Shown: one piece after another, positions 18,026 through 25,636 of the stretch
Position numbering within the stretch: the stretch's first letter is position 1
How the letters are laid out: the number at the start of each line of letters is the position of its first letter
Notes under the pieces: generated by a model
The model's input: only the letters and a program-made list of their open reading frames with translations
What the model was told of the DNA's origin: nothing
Database searches by the model: none
Translations under genes and position numbers: made by a program
From: Paenibacillus dendritiformis
Lineage (GTDB): Bacteria > Bacillota > Bacilli > Paenibacillales > Paenibacillaceae
DNA length: 52,422 bases
Assembly (NCBI RefSeq): GCF_015845845.1
Contig: NZ_LDIG01000298.1
Coordinates: 1 to 52,422, forward strand
Direction: 5' to 3'

Positions 18026-18727
18026 TTATTCATATTGAAACTTGTAGCCAACGCCGCGAACGGTGACGATATAACGGGGGTGGGCGGGATCGCGCTCGAT
18101 TTTTTTCCGCAGATTGCTAATGTGCACCATCAACGTGCGCGTGTCGCCGAAGCTCTCGGAATTCCATATATGCTGATACAGCTGTTCGAGCTTGAATACT
18201 TTGTTCGGGGATTTGGCAAGATAGGTCAACAAATCGAATTCCTTCGCAGACAGCGAGACGGTTCTGCCGCCGACCTTCACGTCGTGGCTGAGCAGATTGA
18301 TCTCCAGTTCGCCATAATGCAATTGGTGGGCAGATGGTGAAGGCGGGATAGAGCAGGATTGCAGCGTTCTGCGCAAGTGAGCCTTGACTCTGGCCACCAG
18401 TTGGCCGGGGCTGAACGGCTTCGTGATATAATCATCGCCGCCTACAGTCAGACCCATAATAATATCCATGTCCTCGCTTTTGCAGCTGATAAACAGGATC
18501 GGGACGGAGGATGTTTTCCGTATTTCCTTGCACACTTCGTAGCCATCCAGCGACTTCAGCAAAATATCGAGAATGATAAGATCCGGATTGGTCTCCTTGA
18601 CCATGTGCAAGGCAGAATATCCGTTATCCGCCACGAAGACCTGATACCCTTCGCGCCTCAAATACAACGAGATAAGCTCGGTGATTTCCCATTCGTCATC
18701 AACGATTAATATCCGTACGTCCTTCAT
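18026..18727 (-). CDS. OmpR/PhoB-family response regulator, orphan
   Basis: A 233-residue two-domain regulator. The receiver domain (1-120) has the acidic pair D10-D11, phosphorylation site D54 in LIILDILL, S81 and K103 in ITKPF. The C-terminal winged helix (about 140-233) has the recognition stretch DTRTLMVHISNLRKKIE and the terminal VRGVGYKF. On phosphorylation it should dimerise and bind direct repeats in promoters. No histidine kinase lies next to it, which is unusual for this family. Its own promoter carries a 6-bp inverted repeat over the -35 element. Confidence 0.92.
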   Translation of the reverse strand: MKDVRILIVDDEWEITELISLYLRREGYQVFVADNGYSALHMVKETNPDLIILDILLKSLDGYEVCKEIRKTSSVPILFISCKSEDMDIIMGLTVGGDDYITKPFSPGQLVARVKAHLRRTLQSCSIPPSPSAHQLHYGELEINLLSHDVKVGGRTVSLSAKEFDLLTYLAKSPNKVFKLEQLYQHIWNSESFGDTRTLMVHISNLRKKIERDPAHPRYIVTVRGVGYKFQYE

Positions 18728-18756
18728 TACCGGTCATCCCCTCCGCTCTTCTTCCC

Positions 18757-18786
18757 ATTATAGCGAATGTTGTCAGATGATGACAA
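18757..18786 (-). promoter_or_regulatory. Promoter of the response regulator, with inverted repeat over the -35
   Basis: On the minus strand TTGTCA (18786-18781), an 18-base spacer and a perfect TATAAT (18762-18757). The inverted repeat TTGTCA-5-TGACAA occupies 18770-18786 and includes the -35, a good place for a repressor. Confidence 0.6.
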
Positions 18787-18865
18787 TCCATACCTTCGTT
18801 TTCATAGGAAGAAGTGAACGAAATCGGCCTCTTGCACGCGGCCCGGGCTGGCTAGGGGCTTTCCG

Positions 18866-18903
18866 ACATAAAACGGCGCCTGTCCGATGTGAGGACAGAC
18901 GCC
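18866..18903 (-). terminator. Rho-independent terminator of the 77-residue protein gene
   Basis: On the minus strand GGCGTCTGTCC and GGACAGGCGCC pair over 11 bp with one wobble, loop of 7 bases, followed by GTTTTATG. It lies about 60 bases after the gene's stop. Confidence 0.75.
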
Positions 18904-18965
18904 GCGGTTCAGGTTCAGGCGAAGTTCCCTATTCGATTCAAGGCTGAGGACATGTCCAGTCCGGC

Positions 18966-19199
18966 TCAATACAGTGACAGCGCAAGCGAATCCATCTCCC
19001 GCTTGGAGTGCAGGATCGCCTCCGACCCGATGATCTCGATGCTGATTAAGGATTCGAGACAGGTCTTGATCGCTTTCTTGCCTGTACGCACCTTCGTGTT
19101 CAATGCTTCCATTAGCAGCGTGAATGTATTTTTGTGCGATATATTTGTGCAAAACACGGGAATTTTACGCTCCTGAAAATCGATAAAAACAGTTTTCAT
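18966..19199 (-). CDS. Small uncharacterised protein, 77 residues
   Basis: The start is supported by the full ribosome binding site AAGGAGGT eight bases upstream, and the gene ends before a clear terminator, so it is a real monocistronic unit. The product begins MKTVFIDFQERKIPVFCTN and is mixed alpha/beta in character, with a basic middle part (TKVRTGKKAIKTC) and no signal peptide or membrane segment. Two Cys residues (C17 and C48) are not in a metal-binding spacing. I do not recognise a family. Its neighbours (response regulator, YxcD-like protein) give no functional hint. Confidence 0.6.
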   Translation of the reverse strand: MKTVFIDFQERKIPVFCTNISHKNTFTLLMEALNTKVRTGKKAIKTCLESLISIEIIGSEAILHSKREMDSLALSLY

Positions 19200-19462
19200 A
19201 GTAACGGACCTCCTTCAACTTCTGATTATTTCCGTTATAGTCATTCTACGAAAGGAACATTAAATGAACATTAAAATCATAAGACAATGTTGTTACAAAT
19301 CGAAAAAAATGTTACCCAAGGCATGAAATGGAGGCGAAAAATGATGAAAAAAACGGCGAAACGTGAAAAACGTATTCGTTTTCCTGTCTGCCGCCTACAT
19401 GTATGAATGTGATGCCAGGGGCAGGGAAGGCAAGCTTGGGCCGCCCTCCCTGTCCGCCGCAA

Positions 19463-19753
19463 TTATAAGCTGGTATCGACTTGAGCCCAAATCTCATCAT
19501 CTACTTCCAGGCGAATCTGGTGCCGGAAGGCACGCTGCCCGTATTCCTTGTAGACGTATTGCTCGATCGCTTCCAGCAGGTTCGTCTCGACCAGATATTG
19601 ATGACGGCCGTTCACCCACACCTCGGCGGTGAATCCGTGTTCCTCATCCCAACAGAGCTCGACTTCAATATCCGTCGGTTGAACCTGTCTGCGCATCGCC
19701 AGGTGCAAGCACACGGCGTTCACGATCTCATCCATGCTAATGCGAAGCTGCAT
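19463..19753 (-). CDS. YxcD-like protein (DUF2653 type)
   Basis: A 96-residue acidic cytosolic protein resembling the YxcD/DUF2653 group of Bacillales: opens MQLRISMDEIVNAVCLHLA, contains the alternating strand pattern DIEVELCWDEEHGFTAEVWVNG and ends in a charged helix (YVYKEYGQRAFRHQIRLEV). No enzymatic motif is evident and the group has no known role. Its ATG directly follows the TAA of the upstream membrane protein gene without a gap, so the two are translationally coupled; the same pairing of a YxcD-type and a Tim44-like membrane protein is the main contextual clue. Confidence 0.7.
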   Translation of the reverse strand: MQLRISMDEIVNAVCLHLAMRRQVQPTDIEVELCWDEEHGFTAEVWVNGRHQYLVETNLLEAIEQYVYKEYGQRAFRHQIRLEVDDEIWAQVDTSL

Positions 19754-20191
19754 TTAGTTCCACCGCCCGCTTTCCGGCCGCGGCGGCTTGCGCCGATCCT
19801 TGAATTTGCGGAAGACCATGACGACGAGCATGAACAGGGCGAAGAGCGCCATGAGATTCACCATCAATCCCAGTATTTCTCCGAAGAAGCCCATGTTGCC
19901 GAACAATCCGCCGAACAGCATGCCGGCCAGTCCGCCGATCATCAGGCCCTTCATGAAGCTGCCGCCGCTAAAAAATCCGCGGTTCCCGGCCGTGTTCGTG
20001 CCGGTTGTCTTGGTGTTGCCGGTCGAGTCCGAACGATTCACCTGGTTGTTCGTCTCCGCCTTCTTCGGAGCGGGTTGATACTTCTTCACGCCCGAACGGA
20101 ATGATCCCCCCCGCTTGGCATCCACCAGCGATGGCGTTGTCACCGCAAACACGAGCAGGAACGCCATCATAACGATAATCCATTTACGCAT
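19754..20191 (-). CDS. Membrane protein with signal peptide and Gly-rich helix pair
   Basis: A 145-residue protein: N-terminal signal-like helix (residues 4-24), a Ser/Thr/Asn/Gly-rich extracytoplasmic linker (about 28-75), a glycine-rich hydrophobic segment (MIGGLAGMLFGGLFGNMG), a second strongly hydrophobic helix (about 108-125) and a basic tail. This resembles the N-terminal part of bacterial Tim44-like membrane proteins but lacks the soluble Tim44 domain. GGAGGAGG precedes the ATG by 8 bases. It is the first gene of a two-gene operon with the YxcD-like gene. Role unknown; a small membrane scaffold or channel-like protein is conceivable but unsupported. Confidence 0.7.
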   Translation of the reverse strand: MRKWIIVMMAFLLVFAVTTPSLVDAKRGGSFRSGVKKYQPAPKKAETNNQVNRSDSTGNTKTTGTNTAGNRGFFSGGSFMKGLMIGGLAGMLFGGLFGNMGFFGEILGLMVNLMALFALFMLVVMVFRKFKDRRKPPRPESGRWN

Positions 20192-20253
20192 GAACTGCCT
20201 CCTCCAGTAGAATAGATGTATCCCGATACTAATACGGGCCGTCCCGAAAGAGG

Positions 20254-20282
20254 TTTCAAAAAAATATTCAACTTGCTACAAT
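20254..20282 (+). promoter_or_regulatory. Candidate promoter of the DUF309 gene
   Basis: TTTCAA (20254-20259), 17-base spacer and TACAAT (20277-20282) with an extended TGC before the -10. About 125 bases before the start codon. Confidence 0.35.
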
Positions 20283-20308
20283 GAAATTGTCTGTGCCGTA
20301 TATCATAA

Positions 20309-20331
20309 AAAAACGATCCGTTGAGGCGGAT
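20309..20331 (-). terminator. Possible minus-strand terminator
   Basis: ATCCG (20316-20320) pairs with CGGAT (20327-20331); on the minus strand the stem is followed by CGTTTTTTTA. It could stop transcripts from padR reading antisense through the DUF309 gene. Confidence 0.35.
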
Positions 20332-20408
20332 TTCTTACGATTTATCATTCGAGATTCGCGGGATTACCGAAACCGGATAGAAACCGGATAGATGAGAGGG
20401 GGAGCCGC

Positions 20409-20954
20409 ATGGAGTATCCGACAGCGTACATCGAATATATGCTGGAATTCCACGGCACGAGGGATTGGTTCGAATGCCATGAGATTATGGAAGAGCAATG
20501 GAAGGCGGAATCAGCGGCTGAACGCAAAGTCTGGTGGCTGACGCTCGTTCAGATCGCGGTCGGCTTGTACCATGAGCGCAGAGGCAATCTGGCCGGAGCC
20601 GGCAAAATGCTGCGCAGCGCGCTGGCGCACGCCCCGTCGGTCGCATGGGCGCAGCTTGGGATCGACGGAAGGGAGCTTATCGCTCAATTGACGGAGCGGG
20701 TTGAGGCGTATCGTCATGGGGGCCCTCCGGACGGGATATATGCCGAGTGGAACTTCCCCATTGCCGATCCGGAGCTGGCGGCTCTCTGCGAGGCCCGTTG
20801 TCTCGCCCGGGGCTGGCGGTGGCGCAGCACGGGCAGCGAGCAAGACGAGAGCATTCTTCATCGCCATAAGCTGAGAGACCGCGAGCCGGTCATGGAAGCG
20901 CGGAGGGCAGCCCAGCGCCTGAAGGGGCGGAACCGGGAGCAGGGGCGTACGTAG
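20409..20954 (+). CDS. DUF309 domain protein
   Basis: A 181-residue protein with the DUF309 signature in the first 70 residues: FHGTRDWFECHEIMEEQWK, then LVQIAVGLYHERRGNLAGAGKML, an all-helical bundle with conserved His and Glu residues (H in CHE, E in MEE) reminiscent of a metal site. The family is widespread in Bacillales (YpuF-like) and has no settled function. The C-terminal 60 residues are basic and poorly conserved in appearance. Start ATG lies after GAGGGGGAG. It stands alone on the plus strand, converging on padR. Confidence 0.8.
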   Translation: MEYPTAYIEYMLEFHGTRDWFECHEIMEEQWKAESAAERKVWWLTLVQIAVGLYHERRGNLAGAGKMLRSALAHAPSVAWAQLGIDGRELIAQLTERVEAYRHGGPPDGIYAEWNFPIADPELAALCEARCLARGWRWRSTGSEQDESILHRHKLRDREPVMEARRAAQRLKGRNREQGRT

Positions 20955-20995
20955 AATCCCGTTCCGCCGGGAGAGGCGCCTCAGGCCGCATCGGC

Positions 20996-21538
20996 TCAGG
21001 AGGTCGAGTCTTCATCTTCCAGCATGCGGACGACCCAGCGGCACCATTCGATCTGGGCCGTCGCAAGCGAGATCGCGCGGTGCAGCAAAATGTAGCTTCC
21101 GAACTTTTTGGAGCGGACATGCCGTTCTTCCTCGGGAATGCGCTGCAGGAGCTTTTCATGGTAAGCGATCTTTGTCTCGAGCTGCTTCTTGCGCGTCAAG
21201 AACAACGGAATGGCGAGTTCGCGGTCAATCATCCAGATGCATTTGGCCTTCAGGCTGAGCTCGTCGCGGGACAGCTGCTCCGCCGGCGGCTCGCCCAACC
21301 AGTCCAACACCGCCTGCTTCCCCTGTTCCGTCAGCGAATAGACCTTCTTATCCGGCTTGTCCTTCTGTTCAATCCGAACATATTGCACGTAACCTTCCCG
21401 TTCCAGCTTGGCCAGCAGCGGGTAGATCTGGCTGTGCTTCGCCTGCCAGAACGGCTGGATGCGAAGCATCAGATCATAGCCGGAGCAAGACTCGCTTGCA
21501 AGAAGTCCGAGTAGTCCGTAAGATAATGTATTAAGCAC
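20996..21538 (-). CDS. PadR-family transcriptional regulator
   Basis: A 180-residue regulator: N-terminal PadR winged helix (about 1-85) with SGYDLMLRIQPFWQAKHSQIYPLLAKLE and the wing VYSLTEQGKQAVLDWL, then the Vir_act_alpha_C helical dimerisation domain. This is the phenolic-acid-responsive repressor family, though ligands vary widely. The promoter on the minus strand (TTGCAA-17-TATAAT, 21642-21614) has a palindrome ATGTAATTGATTACAT in the spacer, matching the ATGT-N8-ACAT operator known for PadR, so it very likely represses itself and perhaps the divergent CobW-type gene. No phenolic acid decarboxylase lies nearby. Confidence 0.9.
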   Translation of the reverse strand: MLNTLSYGLLGLLASESCSGYDLMLRIQPFWQAKHSQIYPLLAKLEREGYVQYVRIEQKDKPDKKVYSLTEQGKQAVLDWLGEPPAEQLSRDELSLKAKCIWMIDRELAIPLFLTRKKQLETKIAYHEKLLQRIPEEERHVRSKKFGSYILLHRAISLATAQIEWCRWVVRMLEDEDSTS

Positions 21539-21613
21539 GGGGGATAACCTCCAATACAGGAATGGGTCTGCATCCCGTCTTCAGGCGGAAACGGACAGAC
21601 CTTTTCATATTCC

Positions 21614-21642
21614 ATTATATGTAATTGATTACATAGTTGCAA
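21614..21642 (-). promoter_or_regulatory. padR promoter with PadR operator in its spacer
   Basis: Minus-strand -35 TTGCAA (21642-21637), exactly 17 bases, perfect -10 TATAAT (21619-21614). The spacer is filled by the near-perfect palindrome ATGTAAT-TG-ATTACAT (21619-21634), which fits the PadR consensus ATGT-N8-ACAT. A dimer bound here would block RNA polymerase. The CobW gene on the other strand starts 80 bases away. Confidence 0.8.
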
Positions 21643-21714
21643 GCTTTATTCATCATCAACCCGCTTATGCGGTTGCTGCGAGTTCAGGCAAGTGGAAATG
21701 GGGTAGAGTACGTA

Positions 21715-22692
21715 ATGACGAACGAAATATCAGACAACGCGCCAAAAATTCCCGTCGTCATCCTGGCGGGCTTCCTCGGGAGCGGCAAGACGACGCTCCT
21801 TCAGCAATGGTTGCAATGGAGCCTTGAGTCCGGCATGAAGCCCGCTGTTGTCATGAACGAGGTGGGCGAGGTGAATCTTGACGGGAAGCTTCTGCCTGAG
21901 GAGGTGGCGATGACCGAGCTGCTGAACGGATGCATCTGCTGCTCGATGCGGGGCGATTTCAGTCTCAAGCTGTACGAGCTGGTTCAGTCCGAGCGGCCCG
22001 ACATCATCTATGTGGAGTGTACCGGAATCGCCCAGCCGATGGAGCTGGTCGACTCGATTACGGAGATATCGCTTTATTCCGGTGTCGTTTTGAATCATAT
22101 CGTGACCTTGGCCGATGCTTCTCATCTGGCCGCGATGCTGGAAGAAGGGGACAAGCCGAACCGGAAGCTCATGAATCTGCTGCAGGAGCAGGTTCGCGCG
22201 GCTCAGCTTATCCTGGTGAACAAGGCCGACCGGGTGAATGAGACGCAGTTGGAAGCGGTGCGGCGCCATCTCCGCACGTGGAATGCCGAGGCCGACATGC
22301 TCGTCACCGAGCGGGCTGCCATCGACCGTTCGCGTTGGCTGGATGCGATTCGGACGGGCGCCGCTCCCGCCGGGCAAAATACAAAGCCAGGCAGCGCGCC
22401 AGGGCATCACGCGCACGACAAGGTTACCGTATGGACGCGCGCCATCCCGCAAGCGGTCGATAGCGAGCGGTTCGAACGGTGGCTGCTCGGACAGCCTTCG
22501 AACGTATACCGGGCGAAGGGAATCGTCACCTTTACCGATACGACGAAGCGCTATATGTTCCAGTACGCCTACCGGGCGACCGAGTTCGTTCCCATTGCGC
22601 CGCAGGGCGAAGTGGAGGATGTTATCGTCATGATCGGCGAGCAGATGGATGTCGCCGAGCTGGAGCGTTCCTTCCGCGATTTATGCCAATAA
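21715..22692 (+). CDS. CobW/COG0523-family GTPase, probable metallochaperone
   Basis: A 325-residue G3E GTPase with Walker A GFLGSGKTT at 19-27, the metal-binding CxCC motif GCICCSMR (C73, C75, C76), an ECTGIAQP switch, NKAD guanine-specificity motif and the C-terminal CobW_C domain. Members load zinc, cobalt or other metals onto client proteins; the CxCC and GTPase suggest metal-coupled hydrolysis. The ATG at 21715 is chosen because the conserved domain begins just after it; the open frame extends upstream to 21637 through the padR promoter, which is unlikely to be coding. A linker rich in His (PGHHAHDK near residue 230) may add metal binding. Divergent from padR and possibly under the same operator. 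Confidence 0.87.
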   Translation: MTNEISDNAPKIPVVILAGFLGSGKTTLLQQWLQWSLESGMKPAVVMNEVGEVNLDGKLLPEEVAMTELLNGCICCSMRGDFSLKLYELVQSERPDIIYVECTGIAQPMELVDSITEISLYSGVVLNHIVTLADASHLAAMLEEGDKPNRKLMNLLQEQVRAAQLILVNKADRVNETQLEAVRRHLRTWNAEADMLVTERAAIDRSRWLDAIRTGAAPAGQNTKPGSAPGHHAHDKVTVWTRAIPQAVDSERFERWLLGQPSNVYRAKGIVTFTDTTKRYMFQYAYRATEFVPIAPQGEVEDVIVMIGEQMDVAELERSFRDLCQ

Positions 22693-22695
22693 CCA

Positions 22696-22742
22696 CGAAA
22701 GCTCCTGGCGCAGAACCGAATGTTCTGTGCCAGGAGCTTTCG
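22696..22742. terminator. Bidirectional Rho-independent terminator
   Basis: Arms of 21 bases (22696-22716 and 22722-22742) pair with a single wobble around a 5-base loop. The stem ends in AAAG/CTTT, so it can stop both the CobW gene and the convergent carbonic anhydrase operon. Confidence 0.85.
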
Positions 22743-22750
22743 CCGTTCGT

Positions 22751-23383
22751 TCAACGGGTGGCCGAAGGGGTATGCGTCTCTTTGTCCGCCAGTTCCGGAT
22801 CGGCTTGGAGATCCTCCAGGTAACGGTATCCGTCCGCTATCCATTCCAGCGCGCCGGTATCCGGATGAATGACCATGCCATGCACCGGGATATCGTTCGG
22901 CAGCAGCGGGTGCTTGCGCAAAATGCGCACGCTGTTCAGCACGCCCTCGTGGACGTCGTCAAAGCCGCGCAGCCAGTGGTGCAGCTTGATGCCCGAATTG
23001 GTGAGCGTGTCCAGGACGACATCCTGAACTCCTCTTGCCTTCGCTTTCTCGATAATGCCCTCGGAATTCAGTCCGGTCATGCCGCATCCATAATGGCCGA
23101 CGACGACGACTTCATTCGCTCCCAGCTCATAGATGGCGACGAGCACGCTCCGTACGACGCTGCCGAACGGCTGCGAAATAATGGCGCCCGCGTTTTTGAT
23201 GATTTTGGCATCGCCGTTGCGCAGATTCATCGCCCGGGGAAGCAGCTCGACGAGCCGGGTATCCATGCAGGTGATAATGGCCATCTTTTTGTCCGGGTAC
23301 TTGTTCGTCAAAAATTGCTCGTACTCCCGCTTGTCCACGAATTGCTTGTTGAATTCCAAAATGGATTCCATGTTGTTCTTCAT
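22751..23383 (-). CDS. Beta-class carbonic anhydrase
   Basis: A 210-residue cytosolic zinc enzyme that interconverts carbon dioxide and bicarbonate. Zinc ligands are visible: C39 in CMDTR (with the D41-R43 dyad), and H97 and C100 in HYGCGM. The sequence is of the short beta-CA group common in Firmicutes (YtiB-like), with NAGA and the GHYGCG block intact, so it should be active. GAGGAGG lies 9 bases upstream of the ATG, inside the end of the HesB-like gene, which ends 2 bases before; the two form an operon closed by the bidirectional terminator. Confidence 0.92.
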   Translation of the reverse strand: MKNNMESILEFNKQFVDKREYEQFLTNKYPDKKMAIITCMDTRLVELLPRAMNLRNGDAKIIKNAGAIISQPFGSVVRSVLVAIYELGANEVVVVGHYGCGMTGLNSEGIIEKAKARGVQDVVLDTLTNSGIKLHHWLRGFDDVHEGVLNSVRILRKHPLLPNDIPVHGMVIHPDTGALEWIADGYRYLEDLQADPELADKETHTPSATR

Positions 23384-23385
23384 CG

Positions 23386-23757
23386 TTATTCCTCCTCAGA
23401 AGCTGCCTCGGAAGCCTGGCGGCGATCCGAACAGATGACATGCGTCGAATAAATCTGCTGCGGACTGCTGAGCACGAAAGAGCCGGGAATCGCTCCGGCA
23501 TCGAGCTTCATGCGCTCTTCATAAAATACGGTCTGATGGCGGTCGATGAGCAGGGGCAGGCCCGCGTTGTTCGGCAGCTCCTCATCGAAGGCGCTCCGTT
23601 CCCTCACCACCCAGAGGGCGGGAACCCCGTTCACCGCGCACCCGCAGCCGTCTGTATCATAGATAAGCTTGACATAGCCTTCTTCGCCGGACGGCCCGTC
23701 CAGCTTCCGTCTCAGCGCCTCGGCCGCTCCCGGCGTAACTTCCATGCTGACTGACAT
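23386..23757 (-). CDS. HesB-like iron-sulfur cluster biosynthesis family protein
   Basis: A 123-residue protein starting at ATG 23757, with AAGGAG 8 bases upstream; the longer open frame to 23904 has no such site. The fold resembles the HesB/IscA type in the YqkB branch: EVTPGAAEALRRKL, then YVKLIYDTDGCGCAVNG with a CxC pair, and a strand-rich C-terminal half. Classic A-type carriers bind clusters with three Cys, one internal and a C-terminal CxC; here a single CGC motif sits in the middle and the C-terminal CxC is absent, so cluster binding is uncertain. First gene of an operon with carbonic anhydrase. Confidence 0.78.
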   Translation of the reverse strand: MSVSMEVTPGAAEALRRKLDGPSGEEGYVKLIYDTDGCGCAVNGVPALWVVRERSAFDEELPNNAGLPLLIDRHQTVFYEERMKLDAGAIPGSFVLSSPQQIYSTHVICSDRRQASEAASEEE

Positions 23758-23902
23758 CCTATCAACTCCTTCTTCAGAGCTGCAGCGGGACTGCCGCTTT
23801 TGAAAGTTGATTATATCCCGAACACCACGTATCATCAAGAGGTGAGCGGACACGAATACCAGGATCGCCCGTGGAATCAAGAAAAATGAGGTGAGCTCTT
23901 TC

Positions 23903-25420
23903 ATGAGTACAAATGAACAGCCGGTATTGCAGCAATTTCACGATATGTTGATGAAAATGAAAAGTTATGAGGAAGCGCTGGGCCTGATGCAGTGGGATTT
24001 GCGGACAGGCGCTCCGCGCAAAGGGGCGGAGCAGCGGGCCCATGCCATCGGCGCGCTGTCGGCGGAGATGTTCGCGCTCTCCGTCTCTCCGGAGATGGGA
24101 AATTGTCTGGACGAATTGGAGCAGCCTGGCGTATTCGATTCGCTGAGTCAGGCGGATCGCAAAATGGTGAAGGATGCCCGCAAGGAATACAACCGCAGCC
24201 GGTTGATCCCGCCGAAGCTTCATCAGGAGTATGTCGTGCTGACCTCCCATGCCGAGACGCTGTGGGAGGATGCGAAGAAAACTGGAGATTACGAGTCGTT
24301 TAAGCCGTACTTGCGGGACATAGTGGCGAAGACGCAGCAATTTATCGATTATTGGGGCGTGCGGGATACGCGCTATGATACGCTGCTGGACGCGTATGAG
24401 CCGGACATGACCGTAGCGAAGCTCGATTCGATATTCGGGCAGCTCCGCGATCAGCTCGTTCCGCTCGTGCAGTCGGTACAGGCCTCGGGCAAGCAGCCGG
24501 CCGCGGATTTTCTCTTCCAGGAATTCCCGATCGAAGGGCAAAAGGCAATCAGCAAATTTTTGCTGAAGGAGATCGGCTACGATTTCGACGCCGGCCGTCT
24601 CGACGAGAGCGTTCATCCGTTCGCGATCGGGCTCAACCCTGGCGATGTGCGGATTACGACGCACTACAAGACGCATGATATGGCCGATGCGATCTTCAGC
24701 TCGCTCCACGAGGGCGGGCACGCGCTGTACGAGCAAAATATCAGCGCCAAATATGCAGGCACGCCGCTTGCTTCCGGCACCTCGATGGGGATCCATGAAT
24801 CCCAGTCGCGCTTCTGGGAAAATCTGATTGGACGGAGCCGCGCCTTCTGGTCGAGATATTATGGACAGGTGCAGCAGACCTTCCCGTCCCAGCTCGGACA
24901 GGTGACCGGCGAGATGGTGTACCGGGCGGTGAACCGGGTGGAGCCGTCGCTGATACGCATTGAAGCGGACGAGGTCACGTATAATCTACATATCATTATC
25001 CGCTACGAAATCGAGAAGATGCTGTTCAACGAAGGCTTGTCCGTGGACGATCTTCCGGATGTATGGAACGAGAAATATGAATCCTATCTCGGCGTTCGTC
25101 CGAAGCATGCGGGAGAAGGCGTCCTTCAGGATGTCCATTGGTCGGGCGGCGGATTCGGCTACTTCCCGTCTTACTCGCTCGGCAATATGTATGCGGCTCA
25201 GTTCATGCATGCGCTGCGTCAGGGGATGCCGGATGTCGATGATCGCATCGCCCGCGGCGAACTGCTCGCGATTAAGGAGTGGCTGACCGAGCGCATTTAT
25301 CAGCACGGCAAGCTGCTTGCGCCTGCCGAGATCGTGATGCAGGTGACCGGGGAAGCGCTGAACCCGCAATATTTGGTCGATTATTTGACCGCCAAAATGA
25401 AGGATGTATATAGCCTGTAA
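23903..25420 (+). CDS. M32-family zinc metallocarboxypeptidase
   Basis: A 505-residue cytosolic peptidase of the carboxypeptidase Taq family (YpwA-like). The zinc-binding HEGGH is at 269-273 with the helical scaffold around it, followed by the family block GIHESQSRFWEN whose His/Glu complete the active site, and GEMVYRAVNRVEPSLIRIEADEVTYNLHIIIRYEIEK, a hallmark of M32. It removes single residues from peptide C-termini, a role in peptide turnover. ATG at 23903 with GAGGTGAG seven bases upstream is chosen over GTG at 23891. Transcribed alone and followed by a terminator. Confidence 0.93.
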   Translation: MSTNEQPVLQQFHDMLMKMKSYEEALGLMQWDLRTGAPRKGAEQRAHAIGALSAEMFALSVSPEMGNCLDELEQPGVFDSLSQADRKMVKDARKEYNRSRLIPPKLHQEYVVLTSHAETLWEDAKKTGDYESFKPYLRDIVAKTQQFIDYWGVRDTRYDTLLDAYEPDMTVAKLDSIFGQLRDQLVPLVQSVQASGKQPAADFLFQEFPIEGQKAISKFLLKEIGYDFDAGRLDESVHPFAIGLNPGDVRITTHYKTHDMADAIFSSLHEGGHALYEQNISAKYAGTPLASGTSMGIHESQSRFWENLIGRSRAFWSRYYGQVQQTFPSQLGQVTGEMVYRAVNRVEPSLIRIEADEVTYNLHIIIRYEIEKMLFNEGLSVDDLPDVWNEKYESYLGVRPKHAGEGVLQDVHWSGGGFGYFPSYSLGNMYAAQFMHALRQGMPDVDDRIARGELLAIKEWLTERIYQHGKLLAPAEIVMQVTGEALNPQYLVDYLTAKMKDVYSL

Positions 25421-25448
25421 CAAAGAAACGAACCGAATTCGCGAGGAA

Positions 25449-25484
25449 GCCGCGTCATCCCGTAAGGGAAGGATGCGGCTTTTT
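25449..25484 (+). terminator. Rho-independent terminator of the M32 peptidase gene
   Basis: GCCGC and ATCC of the left arm (25449-25460, with a 3-base bulge) pair with GGATGCGGC (25471-25479); five T residues follow. Confidence 0.65.
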
Positions 25485-25636
25485 CGCGCTGTGCGAATAA
25501 CCATTTTTTCGCCGCCTGCATACGATGCCATATCCGTGAACATGATCTCCAGGGCCGGGCCGGCGCGGCTGGAAGGACAGCAGGAGCAGGAGCGGAGCAA
25601 CGGTTTTTATTTTTCCCGCAGAGGAGGGTTCATTCG

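Noticed and set aside
19341-19406. 21-codon basic peptide frame with GGAGG before the ATG
   Set aside because: Too short to judge and without context or a clear promoter.
21637-21714. Upstream extension of the CobW-type protein
   Set aside because: The stretch overlaps the padR promoter and adds residues before the conserved domain without a ribosome site.
25500-25636. TPP riboswitch upstream of the NMT1-type importer
   Set aside because: The conserved CTGAGA and ACCCTTGAACCTGATC elements are absent, so a thiamine-precursor role is not supported.
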